Source: Paractinoplanes toevensis
GTDB taxonomy: Bacteria > Actinomycetota > Actinomycetes > Mycobacteriales > Micromonosporaceae
Assembly (NCBI RefSeq): GCF_018332695.1
Contig: NZ_BOQN01000099.1
Coordinates: 1-58,933, forward strand
Reading direction: 5' to 3'
Length of the DNA: 58,933 nt
Part shown: positions 16,283 to 28,758 of the stretch, in pieces
How positions within the stretch are numbered: the first letter of the stretch is position 1
Layout of the letters: every line of letters begins with the position of its first letter
The notes under the pieces: generated by a model
Database searches by the model: none
The model's input: only the letters and a program-made list of their open reading frames with translations
Told to the model about the DNA's origin: nothing
Program-made: the position numbers and the translations under genes

Positions 16283-16337
16283 TTAGGTTGTTTCGAGGGA
16301 CTTCGACCTAACCTGACTATCGACGTTCATCGATAGT
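16283..16337. promoter_or_regulatory. Nested inverted repeats upstream of the DUF4956 operon
   Basis: TTAGGT (16283-16288) pairs with ACCTAA (16306-16311). ACTATCGA (16316-16323) pairs perfectly with TCGATAGT (16330-16337) across 6 bases. Both lie just ahead of the ribosome site AGGAGG of the DUF4956 gene. They could be operators or a leader hairpin. Confidence 0.45.
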
Positions 16338-16357
16338 TCACCAGGAGGTCACCCCAC

Positions 16358-16939
16358 ATGCCCCGGCTCGCGCTCTTCGCGATCGATCTCGTCGCGGTGA
16401 CCATTCTCGTCTTCGGTCTCTATTTTCCGCGGCATCGGCGCCGGGATCTTGTGGTTGCCTACCTCGGCGTCAACGTCGGGGTCCTCTCCGTCACCGGCGC
16501 GCTGAGCGAGAGCTCGGTCGGCGCCGGCCTCGGGCTCGGCCTCTTCGGCGTTCTCTCGATCATCCGGCTCCGCTCCACCGAGGTGGACCAGCGCGAGGTC
16601 GCCTATTACTTCTCCGCGCTCGCCCTGGGCATCCTCGGTCCGCTCAACGCCGGACCGTTCTGGCTCACGCCGGCGTTGATGGCCCTCATTCTCTCCGTGA
16701 TGTATCTCGGCGATCATCCCCGCCTGTTCCGCAGCTACCGGCGGCAGACGCTGGTGCTCGACTCGGCGATCACCGACCACCTCGCGCTGATCGCCCAGCT
16801 GGAGGGCATCCTCGGCGCCCGGGTGCACTCGGCCGTCGTGGAACGCGTCGACCTGGTCAACGAGACCACCATCGTGGACGTCCGCTACTCGCACGCCGCC
16901 GCCGACCGCGCGGTCGTCACCGCGGGGGTGCACCGATGA
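16358..16939 (+). CDS. DUF4956-family membrane protein
   Basis: A 193-residue protein with about four membrane segments in residues 5-115 and a cytoplasmic C-terminal domain of about 75 residues. The segment GLFGVLSIIRLRSTEVDQREVAYYFSA and the length match DUF4956 proteins. These commonly neighbour VTC-domain and Cthe_2159-like genes, as here. The start ATG 16358 follows AGGAGGTCACCCC. Its stop overlaps the next ATG (ATGA), so it is coupled to the VTC gene. It may be a membrane partner of the polyphosphate polymerase-like protein; no biochemical role is established to my knowledge. Confidence 0.85.
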   Translation: MPRLALFAIDLVAVTILVFGLYFPRHRRRDLVVAYLGVNVGVLSVTGALSESSVGAGLGLGLFGVLSIIRLRSTEVDQREVAYYFSALALGILGPLNAGPFWLTPALMALILSVMYLGDHPRLFRSYRRQTLVLDSAITDHLALIAQLEGILGARVHSAVVERVDLVNETTIVDVRYSHAAADRAVVTAGVHR

Positions 16940-17655
16940 CCCTCACCACGCTCGAGGCGATCTCGCTCGACGAACTGCTCGAAAAGGCCGAGCTGCAGAC
17001 CCGCGTCGACCGCAAGTACGTGTTGCCGCTGGACGAGGCGCTCGCGTTGCCGGGCCGGCTCGCGGGCCTGGCCCGGATCCTGGAGATCGACGGGCAACGG
17101 ACCTTTCGCTACCGGTCCGTCTACTTCGACACCCCCGAGCTGACCAGCTTTCGGCTCGCCGCCACCCGGCGACGGCGCCGGTTCAAGGTGCGCACCCGCA
17201 CCTACGTCGACTCGGCGCTGTGCTGGCTGGAGGTGAAGACCGAGGGACACCGCGGCGGGACCGTGAAGGACCGGCTGCCGTACGCGGTGGTGGATCACGA
17301 GACGGTGGCGCCCGGCCGCTGGTTCGTGGACGGCATCCTCGGTTTCCCGCACGCCCTGGCCCCCACCCTGGTCACCGACTATCGGCGCGCCACCCTGCAC
17401 GTCTTCGCCGACGACTCCCGGCTGACCATCGACACCGACCTGGGCTGGCAGGACGCCTCGGGAAACCGGCTGCACCGGCCGGACCTGGCCATCGTCGAGA
17501 CCAAGACCCGGTCGGCGGCGTCCGGAGTGGACCGGATGCTCTGGGCCGACGGACGGCGCCCGGTCCGGATCTCCAAGTACGCGACCGGCCTGGCCGCGTT
17601 GCGCCCCGATCTCCCTGCGGTGCCCTGGCGCCGTACGCTCCGGCGCTTTTTTTAA
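16936..17655 (+). CDS. VTC-domain protein (polyphosphate polymerase-like)
   Basis: A 239-residue protein of the VTC / CYTH-like tunnel-fold superfamily. The eukaryotic relatives polymerise inorganic polyphosphate from ATP. The expected basic and acidic tunnel residues are visible: RVDRKYVLP, FRYRSVYFDTPEL, FKVRTRTYVD, LEVKTEGHRGGTVKDR, VTDYRRATL, ETKT, and RISKYATGL near the end. It overlaps the DUF4956 gene by ATGA. The reading frame ends in TTTTTTTAA within a T-run. Whether it makes polyphosphate or modifies another triphosphate substrate cannot be told from sequence. Confidence 0.88.
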   Translation: MTLTTLEAISLDELLEKAELQTRVDRKYVLPLDEALALPGRLAGLARILEIDGQRTFRYRSVYFDTPELTSFRLAATRRRRRFKVRTRTYVDSALCWLEVKTEGHRGGTVKDRLPYAVVDHETVAPGRWFVDGILGFPHALAPTLVTDYRRATLHVFADDSRLTIDTDLGWQDASGNRLHRPDLAIVETKTRSAASGVDRMLWADGRRPVRISKYATGLAALRPDLPAVPWRRTLRRFF

Positions 17656-17656
17656 G

Positions 17657-17689
17657 GCCTTTTTTTCGTGCTTTTTTAAGAAAAGGCAC
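17657..17689 (+). terminator. T-rich weak hairpin between VTC and Cthe_2159-like genes
   Basis: Three T-runs of six to seven bases occur at about 17647-17677. GCCTTTT can pair with AAAAGGC, or GTGC with GCAC around a T/A stem. It may be an attenuating terminator between the two genes. Confidence 0.4.
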
Positions 17690-17720
17690 TAATTCCGTTC
17701 CCCCATAGACAGGAAAACCC

Positions 17721-19448
17721 ATGTCACGCACCCCACTGCGCCGACGCGCGGTCGCCCCCGCCGTCCTCACCGCCACCGCCCTGGCGATCTGGGCCGGCGG
17801 TTCGGCGATCGCCGGCGCGGCTCCGGTCACGACGCTCGCGGCCGGTCCCGCCGCGGCCGCCGCGCTCGCCGCCAACCAGGCCAGTCACGACAGCACGGCC
17901 GACCACACCTGGAACGAGTCGGACGTCGCCACCGTCACCCTGACCGGCACCGGAGCCACCTCCACCAGCTCGAACGTCACCGTCTCGGGCAGCACGGTCA
18001 CCGTGAACGCGGCCGGCACCTACCGGTTCTCCGGCTCGCTCACCAACGGCCAGATCGTGGTGAACAGCACCGGCACCGGCATCGTGCGGCTGATCCTGAA
18101 CGGCGTCACGATCACGAACAGCACGACGTCGGCTCTGCGCATCGTCGCCGCGGACGAAGCGATGATCTTCCTACAGGCCGGATCGACCAACCGGCTCACC
18201 GACGGCTCCGCCAACGCCGACGCGGCCCTCGACGCGGCCGCCGACCTCACCATCGACGGCACCGGCACGCTGACCGTCACCGGCAACGGCAACGACGGCA
18301 TCGCCAGTGCGGACGGCCTGGTCATCACCGGTGGCACCATCACCGTGACGGCCAAGGACGACGCGATCCGCGGCAAGGACTACGTCATCGTCACCGGCGG
18401 CACGATCACCGCGACCGCGACCGGCGACGGCATCAAGTCGGACAACGCCGAGGACACCACCCGCGGCTACGTCTCGCTGGCCGGCGGCACGGTGACCTCG
18501 ACCGCGACCGGCGACGCCGTCACCGGTCAGACCGACGTGATCATCTCGGGCGGCAAGCTGACCGCGAAGTCCGGCGGCGGCAGCGGGGTCACTCCCGGTG
18601 ACGCCTCCGCGAAGGGCCTCAAGGCCGGCGTCCTCGTGGTGATCAGCGACGGCACCAACAGCATCGACGCCTCCGACGACGGCGTGCACTCGGACGCCAA
18701 CGTCACCGTCGACGGCGGCACCACCACGGTCGCCACCGCCGACGACGGCATACACGCCGAGACCAACGTGAACGTCAGCGCCGGCACGGTCAACGTCACC
18801 AAGTCGTACGAGGGCGTCGAGGGCCTCAAGGTCTACGTGACCGGCGGTAGCGTCAGCGCCACCGCCACCGACGACGCGTTCAACGCCTCCGACCCGGCCT
18901 ACGGCGAGATGCAGAACTCGCCGAACGCGCTGATCTCCATCACCGGCGGCACGGTGATCGTCAGCGGTGGCACCGACGGTCTCGACTCCAACGGCGCGCT
19001 CGCCATCGGCGGCGGCAACGTCATCGTCGCCGGCTCGCCCACCCGGGGCGGCGGCGAGGGCGGCCTCGACTCCAACGGCGCGCTGACCATCACGGCCGGC
19101 ACGCTGGTCTCGACCGGCCTGAGCGCCAGCACCAGCACGCTGCCGACCTCGGGTCAGGGCTGGGTGTCGGTGAACTTCAGCGCCAACCAGGCGGCCGGCA
19201 CGATCGTGCACCTCGCCACCACGTCGGGCACGCAGATCGCCACGTACCAGTCGTCGAAGATCTTCAAGGGCATCATCTTCTCGTCCAGCCAGATCACCCG
19301 CGGCACGACCTACGCGATCTACACCGGCGGCACCGTCTCCGGCACCGCGGTCGGCGGCGGCCTCTACACCGGCGGCACGCTCTCCGGCACCCAGTCGACC
19401 ACCGTCACCGCGGGCACCGCGACGGGCAGTGGCGGCGGCCCGCGCTAA
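17721..19448 (+). CDS. Secreted Cthe_2159-type beta-helix carbohydrate-binding protein
   Basis: A 575-residue secreted protein. A signal peptide (about 1-34) is followed by a Thr/Gly/Asp-rich repetitive region (about 60-480) with many turns ending GGT(I/V)T and DDG(I/V)H, typical of the calcium-dependent parallel beta-helix of Clostridium thermocellum Cthe_2159 (carbohydrate-binding domain PF14262). That founding member binds acidic sugars such as polygalacturonate. No catalytic motif is seen. A Ser/Thr/Gly tail ends in GSGGGPR. The start ATG 17721 follows AGGAAAACCC. Its place after DUF4956 and VTC genes and near pectinases suggests a surface pectin-binding role; that is inference. Confidence 0.85.
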   Translation: MSRTPLRRRAVAPAVLTATALAIWAGGSAIAGAAPVTTLAAGPAAAAALAANQASHDSTADHTWNESDVATVTLTGTGATSTSSNVTVSGSTVTVNAAGTYRFSGSLTNGQIVVNSTGTGIVRLILNGVTITNSTTSALRIVAADEAMIFLQAGSTNRLTDGSANADAALDAAADLTIDGTGTLTVTGNGNDGIASADGLVITGGTITVTAKDDAIRGKDYVIVTGGTITATATGDGIKSDNAEDTTRGYVSLAGGTVTSTATGDAVTGQTDVIISGGKLTAKSGGGSGVTPGDASAKGLKAGVLVVISDGTNSIDASDDGVHSDANVTVDGGTTTVATADDGIHAETNVNVSAGTVNVTKSYEGVEGLKVYVTGGSVSATATDDAFNASDPAYGEMQNSPNALISITGGTVIVSGGTDGLDSNGALAIGGGNVIVAGSPTRGGGEGGLDSNGALTITAGTLVSTGLSASTSTLPTSGQGWVSVNFSANQAAGTIVHLATTSGTQIATYQSSKIFKGIIFSSSQITRGTTYAIYTGGTVSGTAVGGGLYTGGTLSGTQSTTVTAGTATGSGGGPR

Positions 19449-19457
19449 CCTCCGCGG

Positions 19458-20324
19458 GTGCTCGAGTTCCTCGATCGGATCGAGCCCGTCATGGCCGCGC
19501 ATCTCGGCGGGCCATGGCGGGCCACCGGTTTCACCGACCTCGGCGACCGGGCGTCCCATCGCTGCGGCATCTTCCGCGGCTCGCCGATCGACGTCTTCGC
19601 CAAACTGAACACCGGCGGGGAGACCGGGCCCGAACTGCGCGGACTCGCCCTGCTTCGCCGGCACGGAGCGCCGGTTCCGGAATCGATCGGCGAGGTTCCG
19701 GTGCCCGGCGGCAGCCTCCTGCTGCAAAAAGCCATTTCGGAGATCCCCGCCGGGTGGGCCGGCATCGGCCGCGTGCTGGGCACGCTTCATCAGACGTACG
19801 GCGTGAATTTCGGCCTTGATTTTGATGTTTTCTTCGGTCCACTCCCGCAGGACAACCGGCCGTGCCCGGACTGGCCGTCGTTCTACGCTTCCCGTCGCCT
19901 GGAACCGTTGCTGCGCCGCGCGGTCGACTCCGGCCGTCTCGACCCGACGCTCGCCGCCGGGGTATCCCGCGTCATCGACCGGCTGCCACTGCTGTGCGGG
20001 CCTGCGCCGCGGCCGACCCTCCTGCACGGGGACGCCCAGCAGAACAATTTCCTGACCGCCGCCGACGGCGTCTATCTGCTCGACGTGTCGCCCTATTACG
20101 GGCACCCCGAAGTGGACCTGGCGCTGCTCGACTACTTCGCGCCGGTGCCGCCGGTCGTCTTCGACGCCTACCGCTCGGTGACGCCGATCGACGCCGGTTT
20201 TCCGGCGCGGCGGGAGTTGTGGCGCCTCGCCGGCTATCTGGCGGTGGTCATCGTCGACGGCGCGTCCGATTTCGGGCGGCCCTTTCTCGGACGCATCGCC
20301 GACGCGATCAAGCTCTACCGCTAA
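19458..20324 (+). CDS. Fructosamine-kinase / aminoglycoside phosphotransferase-like protein
   Basis: A 288-residue kinase-fold protein of the fructosamine-3-kinase type, which phosphorylates ketoamine-modified protein side chains for repair. Visible features are FAKLNTGG (ATP-binding Lys), catalytic LLHGDAQQNN (Asp and Asn) and metal-binding LLDVSPYYGHPEVDLA in place of the DFG-like motif. The start is GTG 19458, 9 bp after the previous stop, so it may be co-transcribed with the beta-helix gene. A strong shared terminator follows. The substrate is not certain; a small-molecule or aminoglycoside kinase is an alternative. Confidence 0.8.
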   Translation: MLEFLDRIEPVMAAHLGGPWRATGFTDLGDRASHRCGIFRGSPIDVFAKLNTGGETGPELRGLALLRRHGAPVPESIGEVPVPGGSLLLQKAISEIPAGWAGIGRVLGTLHQTYGVNFGLDFDVFFGPLPQDNRPCPDWPSFYASRRLEPLLRRAVDSGRLDPTLAAGVSRVIDRLPLLCGPAPRPTLLHGDAQQNNFLTAADGVYLLDVSPYYGHPEVDLALLDYFAPVPPVVFDAYRSVTPIDAGFPARRELWRLAGYLAVVIVDGASDFGRPFLGRIADAIKLYR

Positions 20325-20344
20325 TTACTTGCCCTCATGAAATG

Positions 20345-20378
20345 AAGTAAGGCCCGGCCTTGCGGCCGGGCCTTACTT
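20345..20378. terminator. Bidirectional terminator between the kinase gene and tRNA-His
   Basis: A perfect 15-bp stem (AAGTAAGGCCCGGCC and its complement) with a TTGC loop, A-rich before and T-rich after, serves both the plus-strand gene and the minus-strand tRNA. Confidence 0.88.
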
Positions 20379-20390
20379 ATCGCTTTCACA

Positions 20391-20466
20391 TGGGGTGATC
20401 GACGGGACTTGAACCCGCGACCCCCGGGACCACAACCCGGTGCTCTACCAGCTGAGCTACGACCAC
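20391..20466 (-). tRNA. tRNA-His (GTG anticodon)
   Basis: A cloverleaf is readable on the minus strand. The acceptor GTGGTCG pairs with CGATCAC, the anticodon loop carries GTG, the T arm contains GGTTCAAGTC, and a CCA end is encoded at 20393-20391. Length is 76 nt. Confidence 0.95.
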
Positions 20467-20552
20467 CATGCACGAGAAACCTTCCCCGTGGTGCCCGACA
20501 ATCATAGCCGCCTGCGGCCTGGGGTCGTCGAGGGGGTTACCGATCGCCTCCG

Positions 20553-21143
20553 CTACAGCTCAGCGGCGATGGCCTTGGCGGTCTCGACGTCCGGGCCGGG
20601 CAGCGGGACGAAGACCGTCCGCCGGTAGTACTCCAGCTCTCGGATGCTCTCCCGGATGTCGGCGAGGGCGCGGTGGGCGAGGCCCTTGGGCGGCTGGCCG
20701 AAGTAAACCCTCGGGTACCACCGGCGGCACAGCTCCTTGATCGAGGAGACGTCGATCATGCGGTAGTGCAGGAACGCGTCGAGCGCCGGCATGTCCCGCG
20801 CGAGGAAGCCGCGGTCGGTGGCGATCGAGTTACCGCACAGCGGCGCGGTGCGCGGGTTGGGGACGAACTCCCGAACATAAGCCAGGACCTGCTCCTCGGC
20901 CTCGGCCATGGTGATCACCGAGCGGCGCACCTCATCGGTCAGCCCCGACTTGGCATGCATGTCACGCACGACCGGGGGCATCGCGTCGAGCGCCGCGTCG
21001 TCGGCATGGATGACCAGGTCGACGCCCTCGCCCAGCACGTTGAGCTCGGGATCGGTGACCAGCGCCGCGACCTCGATGAGCTTGTCCTTGCCCAGGTCGA
21101 GACCGGTCATCTCACAGTCGATCCACACCAGAAGATCAGCCAC
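20553..21143 (-). CDS. orn: Oligoribonuclease
   Basis: A 196-residue DEDDh 3'-5' exoribonuclease that degrades RNA dinucleotides, including pGpG from cyclic-di-GMP turnover, in the cytoplasm. The exonuclease motifs are visible: D9 and E11 in WIDCEMTGL, NSIATDRGFLARDMP, and HRALADIRESI carrying the catalytic His and last Asp. Length matches the family. Start ATG 21143. It is a single gene next to tRNA-His with a GC-rich leader of about 100 bp. Confidence 0.96.
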   Translation of the reverse strand: MADLLVWIDCEMTGLDLGKDKLIEVAALVTDPELNVLGEGVDLVIHADDAALDAMPPVVRDMHAKSGLTDEVRRSVITMAEAEEQVLAYVREFVPNPRTAPLCGNSIATDRGFLARDMPALDAFLHYRMIDVSSIKELCRRWYPRVYFGQPPKGLAHRALADIRESIRELEYYRRTVFVPLPGPDVETAKAIAAEL

Positions 21144-21274
21144 CCGGACAGCCTACGCCCGCGCGGGGCCCATCGCCGTCACGTCCGGGCGGGCCACCCG
21201 TCCGGGCCTTTGCGGTACGACCCGCGCTTTGTCCGCTTTCGGGGGGAGACTTCCCAGTTGGGCGCTTCCCCGGC

Positions 21275-21280
21275 TAAACT
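21275..21280 (+). promoter_or_regulatory. Probable -10 box of the C-rich small RNA
   Basis: TAAACT fits the actinobacterial -10 consensus TAnnnT. A weak -35-like TTCCCA lies 18 bp upstream. Transcription would begin near 21286, just before the C-rich hairpin. Confidence 0.45.
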
Positions 21281-21285
21281 GGTCT

Positions 21286-21366
21286 TAACGGACGAAGCCC
21301 CCATTCGGTTACTCCGTTCCCCCGGTAAAGGGCCCTCCACGTCGGCAGCGCGGAGGGCCCTTTCGG
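21286..21366 (+). ncRNA. Small RNA with C-rich loops, resembling the actinobacterial 6C RNA
   Basis: After the -10 box there is no reading frame, but a compact structure. CGAA (21293-21296) pairs with TTCG (21304-21307) around the loop GCCCCCA, with an outer CGGA/TCCG stem. A second unpaired C-run (CCCCC) follows near 21319-21323. The strong hairpin AAAGGGCCCTCC (21327-21338) / GGAGGGCCCTTT (21352-21363) ends it. About 80 nt in all. This layout matches the 6C small RNA class of actinobacteria, whose C-rich loops base-pair with target mRNAs; here the runs are five C rather than six. Confidence 0.5.
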
Positions 21367-21379
21367 CAAACCCAACAGA

Positions 21380-21405
21380 GAAGGCCGCCCTGGTGGGCGG
21401 CCTTC
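21380..21405 (-). terminator. Terminator of the giant disordered-protein gene
   Basis: GAAGGCCGCCC and its perfect complement form an 11-bp stem around TGGT, 12 bp beyond the stop of the 1604-residue gene on the minus strand. Confidence 0.85.
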
Positions 21406-21416
21406 CAGCTGGTCAA

Positions 21417-26231
<4,815 letters not shown>

Positions 26232-26330
26232 CAGCTTCTCCCCCTATCTCAGGCCGTACTGCGGTGACCATACAGATCCAAATATCCCTAAAGTGGTCAA
26301 ATAGCAGCTAACACCCTGATAGATATGACA

Positions 26331-26362
26331 ACGGCCCGACTCCCTTCCGGGAGCCGGGCCGT
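26331..26362 (-). terminator. Terminator of the CopC-CopD gene
   Basis: ACGGCCCG (26331-26338) pairs with CGGGCCGT (26355-26362) and, after one mismatch, CTCCC pairs with GGGAG around TTCC. It lies 12 bp beyond the gene's stop on the minus strand. The AT-rich DNA at 26270-26330 probably carries the promoter of the giant protein gene. Confidence 0.85.
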
Positions 26363-26374
26363 GAGCAGCGGAAA

Positions 26375-28033
26375 TCAGGAGATGTTCGCGGTCATCGTGA
26401 GGGTCTGCTGGTCGATGTCGCTGGTGCGGGCGGTGAACTTGAACGTCCACTGACCGGCCGACGGCAGCGCGATATCGCCGACCGCGTGGAAATCGGTGAT
26501 CCGCAGCAACGGGATCTGGATCGGCTCGATGCCTTTCGACTCCAGTGCCGCCGTCCCGGTCCACTCGACGACGGTGAGCGGTTTGTTGTCGGGCGTGTAG
26601 GCGTACAGATGGATCGAATTGTTGCCGACCGCGGCCGGGAAGATGTCGACCTGCATCGCCATCGTGCTGCTGGTCAGCGTCTGCGAGACGGTCGAGCTCG
26701 TCGAGCCGGTCTCGGCCGCCTCGGCGGTGCGCGGCGGGGCGATCTGCACCAGCGCCGCCGTCACCCCCAGCACGACCGCGGTGATCGCCAGCTCGATGCC
26801 GACGATGCGGCGCAGGCCACGCGGCTCGGCCTCGGCCTGTTTCGACCGGACCAGCCGCCGGGAGAACCAGGCGGCGCCCAGCACCAGGCCGGCCAGGGCC
26901 ACCTTGACCAGGATCAGCCGCCCGTAGGTGCTGTTGACCAGCCCGTCCAGCGAGGCCACCTCGATCAGCGCCTGCACCACGCCGGCCAGGATCAGCGCGG
27001 TCACCGCGGTGGCCGCCCAGCGCGACCAGATCGGCAGGATCGCGGACAGCTCCCGCTCGTTGGCCTGGCGCAGCAGGAACCCGCCCAGCATGACCAGGCC
27101 GCCCAGCCACACCGACATGGCGGCCAGGTGGATCGCGTCGATCACCACCGAGACGCCGGCCACCGGGGAGGCGGTCGGGTGCCCGGTCAGCGGCCAGGTG
27201 GCCAGCGCCGCCACCCCGAGCACGCCGAGCAACGCCAGGTCGGTCTTCGACTCGCCCTTGCCGGTCAGCAGCGGGCGCAGCAGCAGCGCGGCCGCGCACA
27301 GCACGCCGATGCGCACCAGCATCACCGCGCCGAACGTGCTGCCCAGCACGTCGCGCAGGTCACCGAGCCGGACGTCGAACAGGCCGGTGCCGAGCGAATA
27401 GGGGACCTGGAGCCAGATCGCCACCAGCGTGCTGAACCCGACCAGGCCCATACCGGTCCAGATGACCCGGGACGGGCCGCGCCGGGACAGGCGGTGCGGC
27501 CACAGCAGGGCCAGCACCAGCGCCGGGCCGACCAGGAGCACCAGACCTGCGTACCCCAAATATTTCCCGACCGGGATCAGTGCCCGGACCACCGGGTCGA
27601 CCTTGCTGTCGTCGACCGCCGCCGTCGGCGGCGCCGAGGCCGCGCCCACCGAGTAGGTGATGCTGCCGCCGACCGGGTGACTGTCGGCCGAGATCACGCG
27701 GAAGCTGATCAGGTAGGTGCCCCGGCCGCCGCCGGAGCGCAGCGGGATGGTCAGCGTGCCGCCGTCGACCGTCGGCTCGCCCTGGTCGGCGCGCGAGCCG
27801 TCCGGCGCGAGCACCTGCACCTTTCCGGTCACCAACTGCACCGACTCGCTGAAGGTCAGCGTCACCTTGTTGGGCGCGTCGGGCACGATCGTGCCGTTTC
27901 CGGGGTCGCTGGCGACCAGCGCGGCATGGGCGCTGGCCGGTGCGGCCGGGCCCAGGAGCACCAGGAACAGCCCGATCAGCAGGCCGAAACCACCCGCCAG
28001 GGCTCGGCGACGATCAAAGGTCATGCGCGCCAT
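26375..28033 (-). CDS. CopC-CopD fusion, copper uptake/resistance membrane protein
   Basis: A 552-residue protein. A signal peptide (about 1-33) leads to a CopC domain (about 34-130) whose copper-binding His follows cleavage (SAHAALVASDPGNG) with a second site at ISADSHPVGG. A CopD domain of eight or so membrane segments (about 150-440) follows, with HPTASPVAG and IDAIHLAAMSVWLGG. A periplasmic domain of about 110 residues (YtkA-like) ends it. Start ATG 28033 (MARMTFDRRR) was preferred to an upstream extension overlapping the divergent promoter; 28024 is an alternative. It probably moves or chaperones copper at the membrane. The divergent neighbour is a SigC-like sigma factor. Confidence 0.88.
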   Translation of the reverse strand: MARMTFDRRRALAGGFGLLIGLFLVLLGPAAPASAHAALVASDPGNGTIVPDAPNKVTLTFSESVQLVTGKVQVLAPDGSRADQGEPTVDGGTLTIPLRSGGGRGTYLISFRVISADSHPVGGSITYSVGAASAPPTAAVDDSKVDPVVRALIPVGKYLGYAGLVLLVGPALVLALLWPHRLSRRGPSRVIWTGMGLVGFSTLVAIWLQVPYSLGTGLFDVRLGDLRDVLGSTFGAVMLVRIGVLCAAALLLRPLLTGKGESKTDLALLGVLGVAALATWPLTGHPTASPVAGVSVVIDAIHLAAMSVWLGGLVMLGGFLLRQANERELSAILPIWSRWAATAVTALILAGVVQALIEVASLDGLVNSTYGRLILVKVALAGLVLGAAWFSRRLVRSKQAEAEPRGLRRIVGIELAITAVVLGVTAALVQIAPPRTAEAAETGSTSSTVSQTLTSSTMAMQVDIFPAAVGNNSIHLYAYTPDNKPLTVVEWTGTAALESKGIEPIQIPLLRITDFHAVGDIALPSAGQWTFKFTARTSDIDQQTLTMTANIS

Positions 28034-28137
28034 CGTCCCCGATCCGGTCAGAAGCTCCCACCGACGGGTAGTCGCCGATGCGTCCGACATGGTTCCAGAA
28101 GCCACCGACAATTCTGGTTCCCGTACCATCTGCGGTC

Positions 28138-28674
28138 ATGGAAGGGCAGGATCCGACGACGCGATTGGCCTTGACGGCCGGCACCGGGGACCCGGCTGCC
28201 CAGGCGGCGTTGGTCCGCGCCACCCAGGCCGAGGTGTGGCGGTTCACCGCCGCGCTGGTCGATCCGGGGGCCGCCGACGACCTCACCCAGGAGACCTTTC
28301 TCCGGGCGTTCAAGGCGCTGCCGTCCTTCGAGGGCCGCTCGAGCGTGCGCACCTGGCTGCTCGGCATCGCCCGGCGCACCTGCGCCGACCATCTGCGCGC
28401 GGTGGTCCGCCGCCGCCGGCTCGACGCGAAACTCGCCGAACAGGCCCGCACCGATCTGCCGGTGCCCGACCCGGCCCATCGGCTGAGCACCGCCGACCTG
28501 CTGAGCGGGCTCAGTGACGAACGACGCACCGCGTTCGTGCTCACCCAGGTGCTCGGCCTGTCCTACGCCGAGGCGGCCGAGGTCGAGGACGTACCGGTCG
28601 GCACCATCCGCTCCCGGGTCGCCCGGGCCCGGGACGAACTGGTCACCGCGGTGTCCCAGGCGCGGGCGGTGTGA
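28138..28674 (+). CDS. sigC: ECF sigma factor, SigC-like
   Basis: A 178-residue ECF sigma factor with region 2 (DPGAADDLTQETFLRAFKAL, RSSVRTWLLGIARR) and region 4 (LLTQ-type helix, LGLSYAEAAEVEDVPVGTIRSRVARAR). These match mycobacterial SigC closely. No anti-sigma gene adjoins it, as for SigC. ATG 28138 is chosen; it lies 8 bp after a TACCAT -10-like box with no ribosome site, so the mRNA is probably leaderless. In mycobacteria SigC has been linked to copper acquisition, and here it diverges from CopC-CopD by about 100 bp. Confidence 0.82.
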   Translation: MEGQDPTTRLALTAGTGDPAAQAALVRATQAEVWRFTAALVDPGAADDLTQETFLRAFKALPSFEGRSSVRTWLLGIARRTCADHLRAVVRRRRLDAKLAEQARTDLPVPDPAHRLSTADLLSGLSDERRTAFVLTQVLGLSYAEAAEVEDVPVGTIRSRVARARDELVTAVSQARAV

Positions 28675-28758
28675 CAGGGTCTTTCGACCCTGCCGATTCC
28701 CAGCCAAACCTCAGCAGAATGGTGGAACCTGCTGAGCGAGGACAACGACTAACTGGGC

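Noticed and set aside
18171..20105. 644-codon minus-strand frame over the beta-helix and kinase-like genes
   Set aside because: Low-complexity Gly/Arg/Val translation caused by the repetitive coding strand; no start region or domain.
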